Assembly: GCA_036392795.1 (NCBI GenBank)
Contig: DASVXH010000072.1
Location: forward strand, 1-22,886
DNA from: JARIHD01 sp036392795
GTDB taxonomy: Bacteria; Patescibacteriota; Saccharimonadia; Saccharimonadales; UBA4665
DNA: 22,886 nucleotides
Direction of reading: 5' to 3'
Shown piece after piece: positions 14,416 through 22,886 of the stretch (the first letter of the stretch is position 1; every line of letters starts with the position of its first letter). The notes under the pieces are model-generated. The model saw only the letters and a program-made list of their open reading frames with translations. It did no database searches and was not told the DNA's origin. Position numbers and translations under genes: made by a program.

Positions 14416-15495
14416 CTAGGCGTACCGGCTCTTCATGTGCTCCACCAAACTACATAGGAACGCAATCTTGTCCTTTTTCCAGTCCGCAGGCGCGTTTTGG
14501 AGCGCCCCTACGGCAGCCTGGACACACTCCCCTGCTCGTTTTTCGGCATATTCCCGGGCACCCGACGACTCCAGAATAGTACGGCAGCGCAAAAAGTGGG
14601 CTTTTGTGAGGCGTGGGTTGCCCAGCTGCTGACGCAAAAAGGCAGCATCGTCAGCGGTAGCATGTGCCAGTGCATAGACGGCAAGCAATGTTTTCTTGCC
14701 TTCGCGAACGTCATCCATGGGGTTTTTACCAGTTTTGGCCTGGTCGCCAAAAATGCCAACTATATCATCGGTAATCTGGAATGCTTTGCCAGTATGGATG
14801 GCGTAGTCGCGAATTGCGTCAGTGTCTTCGCAGCCAGCACCGGCCAGCACCATGCCCACACAGAGCGGATTGAGCACCGAATAATAGGCGGTTTTCCAAT
14901 CCATGACGCGATCAATGGCAGCTTCATCCACATTGTCACGACATTCATTGAGAATGTCAGCAGTCTGGCCGTGGACCGTTACCACAAAAGTCTGGCTGAT
15001 TATGCTCATTGCTTTGGCGCGACGCTCGGCATCAACATTCAGCCCGTCAACAACCATTAAGGCACTATGTTGTCCAGCCAGCATAGCATTTAGCGCCAAG
15101 CTGATACCGGTATGGGCCGCATCGCCGCCCAAGCCCATTTTTTGACATTCGGCTTCAAGTAGCTTATGCACCGTTGGCTTACCTCGGCGCATCTCCGAAC
15201 GGTCCTGTATATCATCCATGACCAGAAGGGCACTCTGAACCATTTCGATCGCCATGGCTGCGCGGGTAATCATCTGCACATCTGTACCGCCGCACATCTG
15301 ATAACCCGTTATAGCCAACGAACCGCGCATACGTTTGCCGCCGCGCGTTAACAAGTCAAAAAAGGCATCAATTACCAGCCGAGCGTCGGTACCAAACCGC
15401 TCTTTGGTCGACCGTCGAATCTGATCGGCGTAGAGATTAATTTCCCGATCAATTTGCTGCCGATAACTGTCCAGAATCTGGCTAAATGACTCCAT
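14416..15495 (-). CDS. Polyprenyl (geranylgeranyl-type) diphosphate synthase
   Basis: The 359-aa trans-prenyltransferase condenses isopentenyl diphosphate with allylic diphosphates to give C20 or longer chains for lipid carriers. The substrate-binding GGKRMRG is at 52-58. The first Asp-rich motif is DDIQD (94-98) followed by RRGKP. The second is DDIVGIFGD (243-251), with Gly in the last D position of DDxxD, a form common in actinobacterial synthases (DDLLGVFGD). The residue before the first motif region is bulky (SALLVMDD), suggesting limited chain length, but this is weak. Start 15495 is 17 nt after the sigma-paralogue stop. TACAAT (15505-15510) lies 9 nt before the ATG, so an own leaderless transcript is possible as well as read-through from the sigma gene. 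Product length is not determinable. Confidence 0.92.
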   Translation of the reverse strand: MESFSQILDSYRQQIDREINLYADQIRRSTKERFGTDARLVIDAFFDLLTRGGKRMRGSLAITGYQMCGGTDVQMITRAAMAIEMVQSALLVMDDIQDRSEMRRGKPTVHKLLEAECQKMGLGGDAAHTGISLALNAMLAGQHSALMVVDGLNVDAERRAKAMSIISQTFVVTVHGQTADILNECRDNVDEAAIDRVMDWKTAYYSVLNPLCVGMVLAGAGCEDTDAIRDYAIHTGKAFQITDDIVGIFGDQAKTGKNPMDDVREGKKTLLAVYALAHATADDAAFLRQQLGNPRLTKAHFLRCRTILESSGAREYAEKRAGECVQAAVGALQNAPADWKKDKIAFLCSLVEHMKSRYA

Positions 15496-15512
15496 TTGCC
15501 CTTTATTGTACT

Positions 15513-16640
15513 CTATTCGAGGGTAATATCATCCTCTGCCGCCTTGTTGCGTAGAAACGTCAAGCATTTTTCTTGCCAATTAGACATAGTTTGCTTGCTA
15601 CGGCCGAAATGTATACTCAGAGCTGCCAGCGACTGTTGTGCGGTGCCAAATCCAAAACGACGGCGCAGGAAATCGGCGTGCAGCACCCCTTGATCTCCCT
15701 CTTTGGTCAACGCCTCTAGGGCACCTTGGAGCCATTCCCTGACCATAGCTGTCGCGATAGCGCCAGTAACTATATCTTCTAACGAATAACTTTCCATCTG
15801 CAGCGCCGCACTGAGCGCGTCTGACAATTTATCCTCGTCCGTCAAGGGACGATCAAGCTGAAAAGGCTCCATAAAACCTCGCTTTAGCTCGGCGATGCGC
15901 TCCGGAGTTTTGTCCATTTCCTTGGCCAATTCTTTTAAGGACGGATATCGGCCCTGGCTGTCAAAGAACTTCTTTTCTGTCTGGTACATTCGTTCAACGT
16001 CGTCGGCGGCATTTTCGGTCAACGTAAGGGCGTGGTTGTGTGATCGGTTCTCCAGGATTTCCTTGCGAATCCACCACGACGCGTACGTGCTGAACTTGTA
16101 GCCCTTAGTATAGTCGAACCTCTCCACGGCACGCATTAGCCCGATATTTCCCCACTGCACTACATCCATCAGCGATTGCCGATGCCTGGACCAGGACCGC
16201 AGGCGTTTGGCCTGCCATACAACTAGACGTAGGTTCGCCTCATAAAATTGTCGTTTTGCGACAGCACCGTCGGCAGCAACCAGCTCTAAGCTCTTTGTCG
16301 TATAGCGCTTGCCGAGTGAGGCGCGCACTTCTTTTTCCCGAAGGGCCTGACCAGCCAATAGCCCCGCCTCGATTCGTTTAGCCAATGTCACTTCCTCTTC
16401 TGCGGACAAAAGAGCAATTTTGCCAATCAACCGCAAATAGTCGCGTACCGAATCGACGTCTTCATGGCCTTTGAGGTAAAGATATGCATCTGAGGAAGCG
16501 GTTTCGAATAGATCGTCTTCGGCAATCGTCATGGTTGACTCGCTATAGGCTTCAGACTCTGACGCCATCAAAAGAGAGTCAGCCATGGCCTCCAGCTCCT
16601 CAGCGGTCAGCGGAAGCGATCTTACGGTATCTAAGCTCAT
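15513..16640 (-). CDS. Divergent sigma-70 family factor (second RpoD paralogue)
   Basis: 375-aa sigma factor paralogous to the rpoD gene in this window. Region 1.2 is SVRDYLRLIGKIALLSAEEE (64-83). Region 2 runs from YEANLRLVV to GYKFSTYASWWIR (133-192), keeping the aromatic residues that melt the -10. After that it diverges: where primary sigma has WWIRQAIT it has WWIRKEIL, so the -10-reading Gln and Thr become Lys193 and Leu196. The basic stretch that follows in RpoD (DQARTIRIPVHM) is replaced by HNHALTLTEN. Region 3 is partly present (PSLKELAKEMDKTPERIAEL). Region 4 is only weakly like LTEREQ...RFGL, with RSKQTMSNWQEKCLTFLR in place of the -35-reading helix. It probably directs RNA polymerase to a different promoter set. 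It has TTGAAA-16-TACTGT 6 nt before the ATG and precedes the prenyl synthase. Confidence 0.88.
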   Translation of the reverse strand: MSLDTVRSLPLTAEELEAMADSLLMASESEAYSESTMTIAEDDLFETASSDAYLYLKGHEDVDSVRDYLRLIGKIALLSAEEEVTLAKRIEAGLLAGQALREKEVRASLGKRYTTKSLELVAADGAVAKRQFYEANLRLVVWQAKRLRSWSRHRQSLMDVVQWGNIGLMRAVERFDYTKGYKFSTYASWWIRKEILENRSHNHALTLTENAADDVERMYQTEKKFFDSQGRYPSLKELAKEMDKTPERIAELKRGFMEPFQLDRPLTDEDKLSDALSAALQMESYSLEDIVTGAIATAMVREWLQGALEALTKEGDQGVLHADFLRRRFGFGTAQQSLAALSIHFGRSKQTMSNWQEKCLTFLRNKAAEDDITLE

Positions 16641-16646
16641 GCAGCT

Positions 16647-16674
16647 ACAGTACGCTGCCGGCGCGATTTTTCAA
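16647..16674 (-). promoter_or_regulatory. Promoter of the sigma paralogue
   Basis: On the minus strand TTGAAA (16669-16674), a 16-nt spacer and TACTGT (16647-16652) are followed by 6 nt and the ATG at 16640, with no ribosome binding site. Confidence 0.6.
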
Positions 16675-16728
16675 GTCAAAAATTGCGCCTTCCCCGAACA
16701 TTGCCTATCTTTCTTGGCTCATTTCTCG

Positions 16729-16734
16729 TATAAT
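16729..16734 (+). promoter_or_regulatory. -10 hexamer of the P-loop protein gene
   Basis: A perfect TATAAT lies 7 nt before a GTG at 16742 in frame with the P-loop protein. No good -35 is visible. The arrangement favours GTG 16742 as a leaderless start. Confidence 0.55.
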
Positions 16735-16741
16735 AGGCTTC

Positions 16742-17302
16742 GTGCATGAAGGAAAAATTCTGGTTTTAGTGGGTATGCCCGGCGCAGGAAAAAGTACCTG
16801 CGTCGATTATTTAACCGCAAAAGGTATTCCTTCGGTCTATTTTGGAGGCGTTATTGTTGATGAAACTCGAGCGCGTTTTGGCAGGGTCAGCGAAGAACTG
16901 GAGCGACAAGTGCGCGAAGAATTGCGCGCGAAAGAAGGCAAAGGCGCCGTCGCCAACCGCATGATTACCAAGATCGAAGATCTATTTGCCAATGGCCACA
17001 GCCGCGTGGTCGCCGATGGCCTTTACAGCTGGACTGAATACAAAATTTTTAAAGAGCGCTGGGGTAATGACGCCATCATGGTTGCGATCGCAGCGCCCCG
17101 CCGCGTACGCCATGAGCGCTTAGCCAATCGCCCCGTTCGCCCTTTCACCGACGACGAAGCTACCGCTCGTGAATATGCCGAAATCGAAAACCTTGAAAAA
17201 GGCGGTCCTATCGCCAACGCCGACTACACACTCGTAAATACCAGTACACCGGAAGAGCTGCTGATTCAATTCCAAGCTGTTTTGGACGAAATCGATTTTT
17301 AG
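16742..17302 (+). CDS. P-loop nucleotide kinase-like protein (dephospho-CoA kinase/UPF0200-like)
   Basis: The 186-aa protein begins with a Walker A strand-loop, VLVGMPGAGKST (P-loop about residues 11-19). YLTAKGIPSVYFGGVIVDETRARFG follows, resembling the substrate-binding start of archaeal UPF0200 and dephospho-CoA-kinase-like proteins. There is a Walker B-like strand RVVADGLYSWTEY, a lid-like RHERLANRPVRPFTDDEA, and a C-terminal NADYTLVNTSTPEEL, which is typical of CoaE-like kinases (NxGxxxxL). A nucleoside/nucleotide or CoA-precursor kinase role is inferred; the exact substrate is unknown. Translating the frame further upstream (to 16484) would run antisense through the sigma gene and is rejected. 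GTG 16742 is supported by TATAAT 7 nt upstream. It is followed by an orphan 57 nt downstream. Confidence 0.8.
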   Translation: MHEGKILVLVGMPGAGKSTCVDYLTAKGIPSVYFGGVIVDETRARFGRVSEELERQVREELRAKEGKGAVANRMITKIEDLFANGHSRVVADGLYSWTEYKIFKERWGNDAIMVAIAAPRRVRHERLANRPVRPFTDDEATAREYAEIENLEKGGPIANADYTLVNTSTPEELLIQFQAVLDEIDF

Positions 17303-17359
17303 ACATTTTTGTTCGCTTTTCGCTTGGTTTTTTGGCCAGGGTATCGTAATTTAATAGGC

Positions 17360-18151
17360 ATGTCAGCGGAATTCGCCCCACTACCCACCCGCGAGCCCTC
17401 GTCTCGTTACGACCCGCCCGTCTTTGATGGATTTGAACATGCACTAGCAACGGTTTGGGAGCCGCAGGATACAGAGCCGGGGGCAGTGCACATTAAATAC
17501 TCTCCTGGCAAAAAAAGGCCGCCTGAAAATGGCTTTGAATGGATTGAGCGGGCCAACAACCTGTACCGATTGTCGGACATGGGAATGAAGCCCGTCCTTC
17601 AAAAGCTGGGTATTTACGCGACTCTAGGAGGTATAGAAAATGCCCAATACTCGTCACGGCTAGATCTTCATTTTCCCGGCAGCGCCTATTTCTGTGCAGC
17701 CGCTTTTAGGGTAGAGTCAGCTGCACGAGAAAAGAATCCTAGGGGTATGACGGTAGGCTTTGAGCCCTTTAAAGGGGCATTTTTCACTGCAGAGGATAAT
17801 GTGCGAGCGGCTGCCAGAGGCGTACGTTTGATAGCAACCGAAAAAACGCTGGCTCAGCATGATATCTTGGATCATAGCGTAGCATATATAGCCCTGCCGC
17901 CCGGTCTGATCACCAAATTGCATTTCGTGGCGAAAAAATCACTGCGCCAAGGCAATGATACTCCGTCCGTAGAGGAGCTTTCAGAAATAATCGACACCGC
18001 GCTTAATATTCATACACTAGTGGCAGTCTTGCAGGGAGACCGGCAGCGTATCAAACAGTGGGACAACCTATTTCGTTTTCGGTCATCAGACCACGCCAGT
18101 TACTGGATAGAGCAAACAAGACAGCACATCCAGTCACTCAGCGAACAATAA
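17360..18151 (+). CDS. Hypothetical protein, 263 aa, no recognised family
   Basis: A soluble protein with a Pro-rich N-terminus (PLPTREPSSRYDPPVFDG) and a mixed alpha/beta body. The C-terminal half is helical (SVEELSEIIDTALNIHTLVAVLQGDRQRIKQWDNLF). No signal peptide, membrane segment or catalytic motif was recognised. ATG 17360 is chosen over an upstream start at 17309 because it is the first ATG and is preceded by a possible promoter, TTGGTT-17-TAATTT, ending 7 nt upstream; no Shine-Dalgarno is seen. It ends 38 nt from the convergent rpoD gene. That gap contains a T-run (CTTTTTAA) but no convincing GC stem. Confidence 0.68.
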   Translation: MSAEFAPLPTREPSSRYDPPVFDGFEHALATVWEPQDTEPGAVHIKYSPGKKRPPENGFEWIERANNLYRLSDMGMKPVLQKLGIYATLGGIENAQYSSRLDLHFPGSAYFCAAAFRVESAAREKNPRGMTVGFEPFKGAFFTAEDNVRAAARGVRLIATEKTLAQHDILDHSVAYIALPPGLITKLHFVAKKSLRQGNDTPSVEELSEIIDTALNIHTLVAVLQGDRQRIKQWDNLFRFRSSDHASYWIEQTRQHIQSLSEQ

Positions 18152-18189
18152 CCATCCCAGAAAGGACTTTTTAATTAGTCACCCGAGGG

Positions 18190-19352
<1,163 letters not shown>

Positions 19353-19353
<1 letters not shown>

Positions 19354-21104
19354 TATGCCCTCCCTTTATGAGTCTTTAGTAGATAGTCGAGTCGTTTGAC
19401 TTGTTCAAGCAGTAGCTTTGTTTCTGCCTCGTCAGCATGCTGTAGTTGATGCGCGAGACGTTGTTTTTGCATTTTTACGAATTGATCAATGAGCTTGACC
19501 TGGAGGCGAGCGGCTTCGTAATGAAGCTCATTCGGCTCGATAGTGTCATAAAGCTCCTCGTACTGTAATAGTAAAATTTTAACATAATCTTCGACAGGCT
19601 GCAATTCTGGGGTGGCCAGGACTTCGCTGGCGGAATCCGGACTGGCAGCCAAAAAGACATGCAGCTCCTTGGCCGGATCACCGAGCAGCATGTCGGTGGT
19701 TACCATTTGTAGCCGTTGGCGCAACTCTGGCCTCTGAAGCATGAGCGCCATGAACAAATCTTGTGTACGCGTATATTCGCTGATAATTTTTGGCGGTAGC
19801 TGCAAGGGTCCAGACGGTGTCCTTAGTTCTTTGCGCGGCTCTTTCAGTGCCCTAATGCGCATGTCCAGTGTACCTTGATTTAGGCCAAGCAATTTCATAA
19901 AAATATTCAGGTAGTGACTGCGCTCTACTTGCTCAAGCTTTAGAACGACAGGCAATACTTTATCGGTAAATTTTTGCTTGCCAACGGCCGTTGTTATGTC
20001 CAGTTCTTTTTGCTGGTGCTCGATATACCAATCCATGACGTATTGGGGCGAAGTAATAGCCCGCAACCAGCTTTCGCGGTCGTGTTTGATCAGCTCGTCC
20101 GGATCTTTGCCGGCCGGAATGGTGATGATACTCAGATGTACATCAGCCTTTGATGCAATAGGAATGGCTCGTTCGGTAGCATTCAGCCCGGCCTTGTCGG
20201 CGTCAAAACTCAGACGTATGTCACCGGTAAAACGACGCAGTTCTTTCAAATGTGATTCGGTAAGTGCTGTGCCCGCGGTAGCCACCACCTGCCGAACGCT
20301 GGCCTGATGACTCATAATCACATCCAGATTTCCCTCGGCCACAACCACGTAATTACATCGACGGACAGTATCTTTGGCTAGGTGCAAGCCAAAGATGTGG
20401 CGGCTCTTATCATACAGCCAGGTTTGCGGCGTATTGATGTATTTTGGCGCGTCGGGATTATCAGCCAGCAAACGCGCCGTAAACCCAATCACCCGCCCCT
20501 GCTGATCGCACAGCGGAATCATTAATCGGCCACGAAACATGTCGTTCATACGGCGGAAGCGATCGGTACCTAGACCTGCAGATTTGATCTCGTTATTGCT
20601 AAATTTCTTGGCACGCAAAAAATTTACCAGATCGCTACCGCCAGCGGGACTATAGCCAAGCCGCCATTCGATGATTGTCTGGCCCTTAAATTGTCGTTTT
20701 CTGAGGTAGTCTAGAGCCTCGGCAGACGTTTTAAGCTGGGACTGGTAAAACTTGGCCGCCCAGTCCAAAGCTTCGTACAAACGCTCTTTTTCCTTGCCGC
20801 GCTTGCTGGCGCCACTGCCGCGGTACTGATCCAGATCAACACCGGCCTTGCGGGCCAAAATTTCCAGCGCGCCCTTAAAGTCAACACCTTCCATCTCCAT
20901 AACAAAGCCAAACATACTGCCGCCCTTGCCCGAACTAAAATCATGCCAGATTTGTTTTTCGGGGCTCACCATAAAACTCGGTGTGCGCTCACTACTAAAT
21001 GGGCTTAGGCCCTTCAGGTTACGTCCGGCGCGCTTGAGCTCGACGTATTCACCCACAACGTCTTCTATACTTAACCGTTGCTTAATATCCTCGACCGCGT
21101 CCAT
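19353..21104 (-). CDS. dnaG: DNA primase lacking the CHC2 zinc ligands
   Basis: 583-aa replicative primase that lays RNA primers at the fork. The N-terminal CHC2-type domain aligns throughout (YVELKRAGRNLKGL, TPSF, VSPEKQ, GKGG), but all four zinc ligands are replaced. The usual LCPFH is LSPFS (Ser34, Ser37), and the usual HCFGCG is HDFSSG (Asp55, Ser58). The catalytic core is intact: RRMNDMFRGRLMIPLCDQQGRVIGFTAR, then TOPRIM with Glu257 in VVAEGNLDVI and Asp301/Asp303 in LSFDADKAG. A C-terminal helical domain presumably binds DnaB. TACAAT (21113-21118) lies 8 nt before the ATG. A weak AGG precedes the start, but the -10 position suggests a leaderless or near-leaderless mRNA. It is first in the dnaG-rpoD operon with a one-base overlap. 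Confidence 0.97.
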
Positions 21105-21112
21105 TTACCTAC

Positions 21113-21118
21113 ATTGTA
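21113..21118 (-). promoter_or_regulatory. -10 hexamer of the dnaG-rpoD operon
   Basis: TACAAT on the minus strand ends 8 nt before the dnaG ATG at 21104. The best -35 at 17 nt is TATTAA, a poor match. The whole dnaG upstream gap is about 43 nt and contains no other clear signal. Confidence 0.5.
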
Positions 21119-21147
21119 CGCTAGTCGGCCTCTGTTTAATAGGCACC

Positions 21148-21966
21148 CTACTCCGCAGCAGCGCACGCCGCAACCACAGCTTGCCTGAAGGTGTCTGGGT
21201 TAGGGCTCGGTTCTCTTATAATATTTATTGCTACACAGTCTTGGCTAAAGCCCATGGCGTTAATCGGGCGCAAACGATCGACCGCCGGATCAAGCTGTTG
21301 AAGGCAAATTACATTTCCAAACCTGCCGTTTCGCGCACGATCTTGGGAAACCCCCAATCTCTCACTCAATTCCTGGACGTCTTTGGGTGGGATAGCAGGC
21401 CAGTTGGTATCAAGCTCGAAGGGCTGGCAGCTAATTTTTGGCTTTTGGCTCTTAGGAAAAGAGGTAGCTGTGGGTACGGTTTCAGGTGAGGCGGGAGCCG
21501 CGCAAATAGCTTGGATGTATTCGGAGGACCGGATAGATGTTCCATCAGGTTGTCGAGCACCGGCCACCGAGACCACCATACACAAGTCGCCTTTGCCGGA
21601 AACCGTAACAGGTCGTTCGAGATCCTTATCGCCTAGTATCTGGCCGCACTTTGCCTCGCCGAAATTACCGTTGAATACCTGATCTTTTGAAACCCCAAGT
21701 ATTACATCCACGCCGATAGTTGCAGCACGCCGTTCGTCTCCGTAGAGATCTTTAATTGGACTCCACTCGGTTGGTTTAAAAGCGTCACACGCGAGGGGTG
21801 GACGAGAGTCTCGGGTAAAGTCCGGCGCAGCCGTTTCGGTAGATAACGTCGGCCCTAGCGTATTGGGGGGTATCGGCGGTTGCTCGCCAGTGCCGCAAGC
21901 GACCATTCCTGCGCATAAAGCTACAGAAGCAGCAATATTACGACCGTCACGCATTAACTCACCCAT
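21148..21966 (-). CDS. Lipoprotein with a tandemly duplicated four-cysteine domain
   Basis: 272-aa predicted lipoprotein. The signal is MRDGRNIAASVALCAGMVAC, with the lipobox Cys at about residue 24, followed by a Pro/Thr-rich linker. Two homologous domains of about 95-105 residues follow (roughly 58-160 and 178-272), separated by another Pro/Thr/Ser linker. Shared landmarks in order: Cys-x2-F near the start; LGVS(K/Q)D; NG-x-FG followed by x3-Cys-x-Q; an RP pair; Cys in (L/D)C(M/A)V-like strands; and a final (I/A)CAA. Each domain therefore has four Cys, suggesting two disulfides in an extracytoplasmic fold. Family not recognised. ATG 21966 is chosen because GGGGGAG lies about 7 nt upstream; alternatives at 21984 and 21954 are possible. 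It is divergent from the membrane protein at 22070. Confidence 0.8.
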   Translation of the reverse strand: MGELMRDGRNIAASVALCAGMVACGTGEQPPIPPNTLGPTLSTETAAPDFTRDSRPPLACDAFKPTEWSPIKDLYGDERRAATIGVDVILGVSKDQVFNGNFGEAKCGQILGDKDLERPVTVSGKGDLCMVVSVAGARQPDGTSIRSSEYIQAICAAPASPETVPTATSFPKSQKPKISCQPFELDTNWPAIPPKDVQELSERLGVSQDRARNGRFGNVICLQQLDPAVDRLRPINAMGFSQDCVAINIIREPSPNPDTFRQAVVAACAAAE

Positions 21967-22034
21967 TTGGAATCTCCCCCACAAATTAAAACAATACTCT
22001 AGCAGCCCACAGATAAAGATTCAATGAATTCGCA

Positions 22035-22063
22035 TGGAAACATAAACGAGGTTGTGGTTAAAT
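22035..22063 (+). promoter_or_regulatory. Possible promoter of the single-pass membrane protein gene
   Basis: TGGAAA (22035-22040), a 17-nt spacer and TTAAAT (22058-22063) lie 6 nt before the ATG at 22070. Each hexamer matches consensus at only four of six positions, so this is tentative. The divergent 85-nt gap (21967-22069 in all) shows no Shine-Dalgarno for this gene. Confidence 0.35.
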
Positions 22064-22069
22064 ACAACA

Positions 22070-22735
22070 ATGGACCAGTACCCGCAGTACCAAGGGAACC
22101 CTAACCAGGGCAACCCGTACGACTTCATTTTGAATCCTGAGCAGCAGAAGCCTAAAAAATTTAGCGTGGGCGGCAAGGATAATTTTATCTTCAAAATCGT
22201 CATGATAATTGGCGGCACGATCATCTTTTTTATCGTTACAGCCCTCATTATCAGTGCGCTGGCGCCAAAAAAAATCGATAATCAAGAATTCATCGGCCTG
22301 GCACAAAGTCAGCAGGAATTGATCCGCATATCCAACCAAGCCTCAGCCCAGGCCAAGCAACAGACCACCAAGAACCTGGCTACAACCATTCAATACACCA
22401 TGATCACGCAGCAAAAACTGCTAGTGACCATGCTGGGAGAGCGCGGTGTCAAGGTTTCTGGCAAGCAGCTAACGCTCAAACAAAATGCTACCACCGATCA
22501 AAAATTTACTTCTGCTAAATCAACTAGCACCTATGATCAAACCTTTATTCAAGTTGTACAGGAAGAACTGACCGCCTATGCCAGCGAGCTCAAGCGACTA
22601 GAAGGGATCTCAACCAGCAACAGCGAGCGCGAACGGCTCACAGACTACAACCAACAAACGCAGATGCTCATAAGTCAGATTCCCTACACTGCCGATAAAC
22701 TAGACAGTGCTGGCACTAATAACCCGACTCCATAA
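22070..22735 (+). CDS. Single-pass membrane protein, unknown function
   Basis: 221-aa protein. The first ~38 residues are Gln/Asn/Pro/Tyr-rich (MDQYPQYQGNPNQGNPYDF) and presumably cytoplasmic. A transmembrane helix follows at about residues 40-65 (FKIVMIIGGTIIFFIVTALIISAL). The remaining ~155 residues are polar, Gln/Thr/Ser-rich and mostly helical (for example QSQQELIRISNQASAQAKQQTTKNL), suggesting a coiled or helical-bundle domain outside the membrane. No catalytic motif or family was recognised. ATG 22070 is chosen because it starts the tyrosine/glutamine-rich tail directly after a possible -10. An in-frame alternative at 22052 has no support. The gene ends with TAA TAA. It converges with the MmcQ-like gene (15-nt gap). 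Confidence 0.72.
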   Translation: MDQYPQYQGNPNQGNPYDFILNPEQQKPKKFSVGGKDNFIFKIVMIIGGTIIFFIVTALIISALAPKKIDNQEFIGLAQSQQELIRISNQASAQAKQQTTKNLATTIQYTMITQQKLLVTMLGERGVKVSGKQLTLKQNATTDQKFTSAKSTSTYDQTFIQVVQEELTAYASELKRLEGISTSNSERERLTDYNQQTQMLISQIPYTADKLDSAGTNNPTP

Positions 22736-22750
22736 TAACCTGCTCCAGAT

Positions 22751-22885
22751 CTATTTTTCGTCCGTTACCAATAGATAGGAATGGCGAATAAGATCCTGAA
22801 CCTCTTCCCAGCTTAGCTGGCCGGTTAATAAGATCGTGTTCCAGTGTTTCTTATTCAAATGGTAGCCCGGCATCACGCTTTCGTA
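22751..22885 (-). CDS. MmcQ/YjbR-family protein, C-terminal 44 residues (partial)
   Basis: Reading the minus strand from the right edge, 44 codons end at TAG (22751-22753). The peptide includes MPGYHLNKKHWNTILL and WEEVQDLIRHSYLLV. This matches the conserved C-terminal block of MmcQ/YjbR (DUF419) proteins, small CyaY-fold proteins of unclear function, proposed to bind DNA. The N-terminal part lies outside the window. The family call rests on the characteristic YH(L/M)NKKHWN motif. Confidence 0.85.
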   Translation of the reverse strand, partial: YESVMPGYHLNKKHWNTILLTGQLSWEEVQDLIRHSYLLVTDEK

Positions 22886-22886
22886 C

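Noticed and set aside
14497..15060. Plus-strand open frame of 187 codons
   Set aside because: It is entirely antisense to the prenyl synthase gene, and its translation has no family resemblance; a shadow frame.
16484..16741. N-terminal extension of the P-loop protein
   Set aside because: The extension is antisense to the sigma paralogue and has no domain. A TATAAT 7 nt before GTG 16742 and the P-loop position fix the shorter start.
18152..18189. Intrinsic terminator between the convergent orphan and rpoD
   Set aside because: A T-run is present (CTTTTTAA), but no GC-rich inverted repeat precedes it on either strand.
20848..21489. Plus-strand open frame of 213 codons
   Set aside because: It is antisense to the dnaG 5' end and the duplicated-domain lipoprotein and crosses the dnaG promoter; a shadow frame.

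Overview
The window reads as a compact bacterial chromosome segment. It holds 23 protein genes, almost no intergenic DNA (no gene-free stretch over 300 bases) and base composition near 50% GC by eye. I see no rRNA, tRNA, insertion sequence, CRISPR array or prophage gene. The gene mix best fits Candidatus Saccharibacteria (TM7, Patescibacteria/CPR). It combines a WhiB-family Fe-S protein (otherwise typical of Actinobacteria), an actinobacterial-looking prenyl synthase, a dnaG-rpoD pair, minimal replication proteins and several orphan lipoproteins and membrane proteins. The taxon is inferred from gene content; there is no marker rRNA to confirm it.

Layout. 1-560 (-) is a lipoprotein running off the left edge, then mutM (569-1441, -). 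A divergent promoter region follows, then a very small DciA-like protein (1507-1743, +). Next are a membrane-anchored orphan (1769-2332, -) and an APH-type kinase (2415-3332, -). A plus-strand operon carries a DrrA/DrrB-like ABC exporter and an aspartoacylase-like M14 protein (3439-6046). Then come a Nudix protein (6069-6635, -), a six-helix membrane protein and polA (6755-9889, -), and WhiB (9939-10322, -) divergent from a P2-type cation ATPase (10399-13221, +). An orphan follows (13218-14333, -), then a polyprenyl synthase and a divergent sigma-70 paralogue (14416-16640, -), a P-loop kinase-like protein and an orphan (16742-18151, +), and the rpoD/dnaG operon (18190-21104, -). The right end holds a lipoprotein with a duplicated four-Cys domain (21148-21966, -), a single-pass membrane protein (22070-22735, +) and the C-terminal end of an MmcQ/YjbR protein (22751-22885, -).

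Functional themes. DNA replication and repair is well represented by mutM, polA, dnaG and the DciA-like protein. Transcription is represented by the primary sigma factor, a divergent sigma paralogue and WhiB. Envelope and transport functions include the ABC exporter, the P-type ATPase, the prenyl synthase and the lipoproteins.

Two window-wide signals stand out. First, none of the 22 visible stop codons is TGA (12 TAA, 10 TAG), and no gene contains an in-frame TGA. Second, most transcription-unit-leading genes have a -10 hexamer only about 6-10 nt before the start codon and no clear Shine-Dalgarno, which suggests leaderless mRNAs. SD sequences appear mainly before genes inside operons and before a few genes with longer leaders. 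In addition, several core proteins have lost canonical residues: DnaG lacks all four zinc ligands, PolA lacks proofreading residues and has Ser in motif C, the sigma paralogue has altered -10-reading residues, and the P-type ATPase has PQGLP instead of PEGLP.
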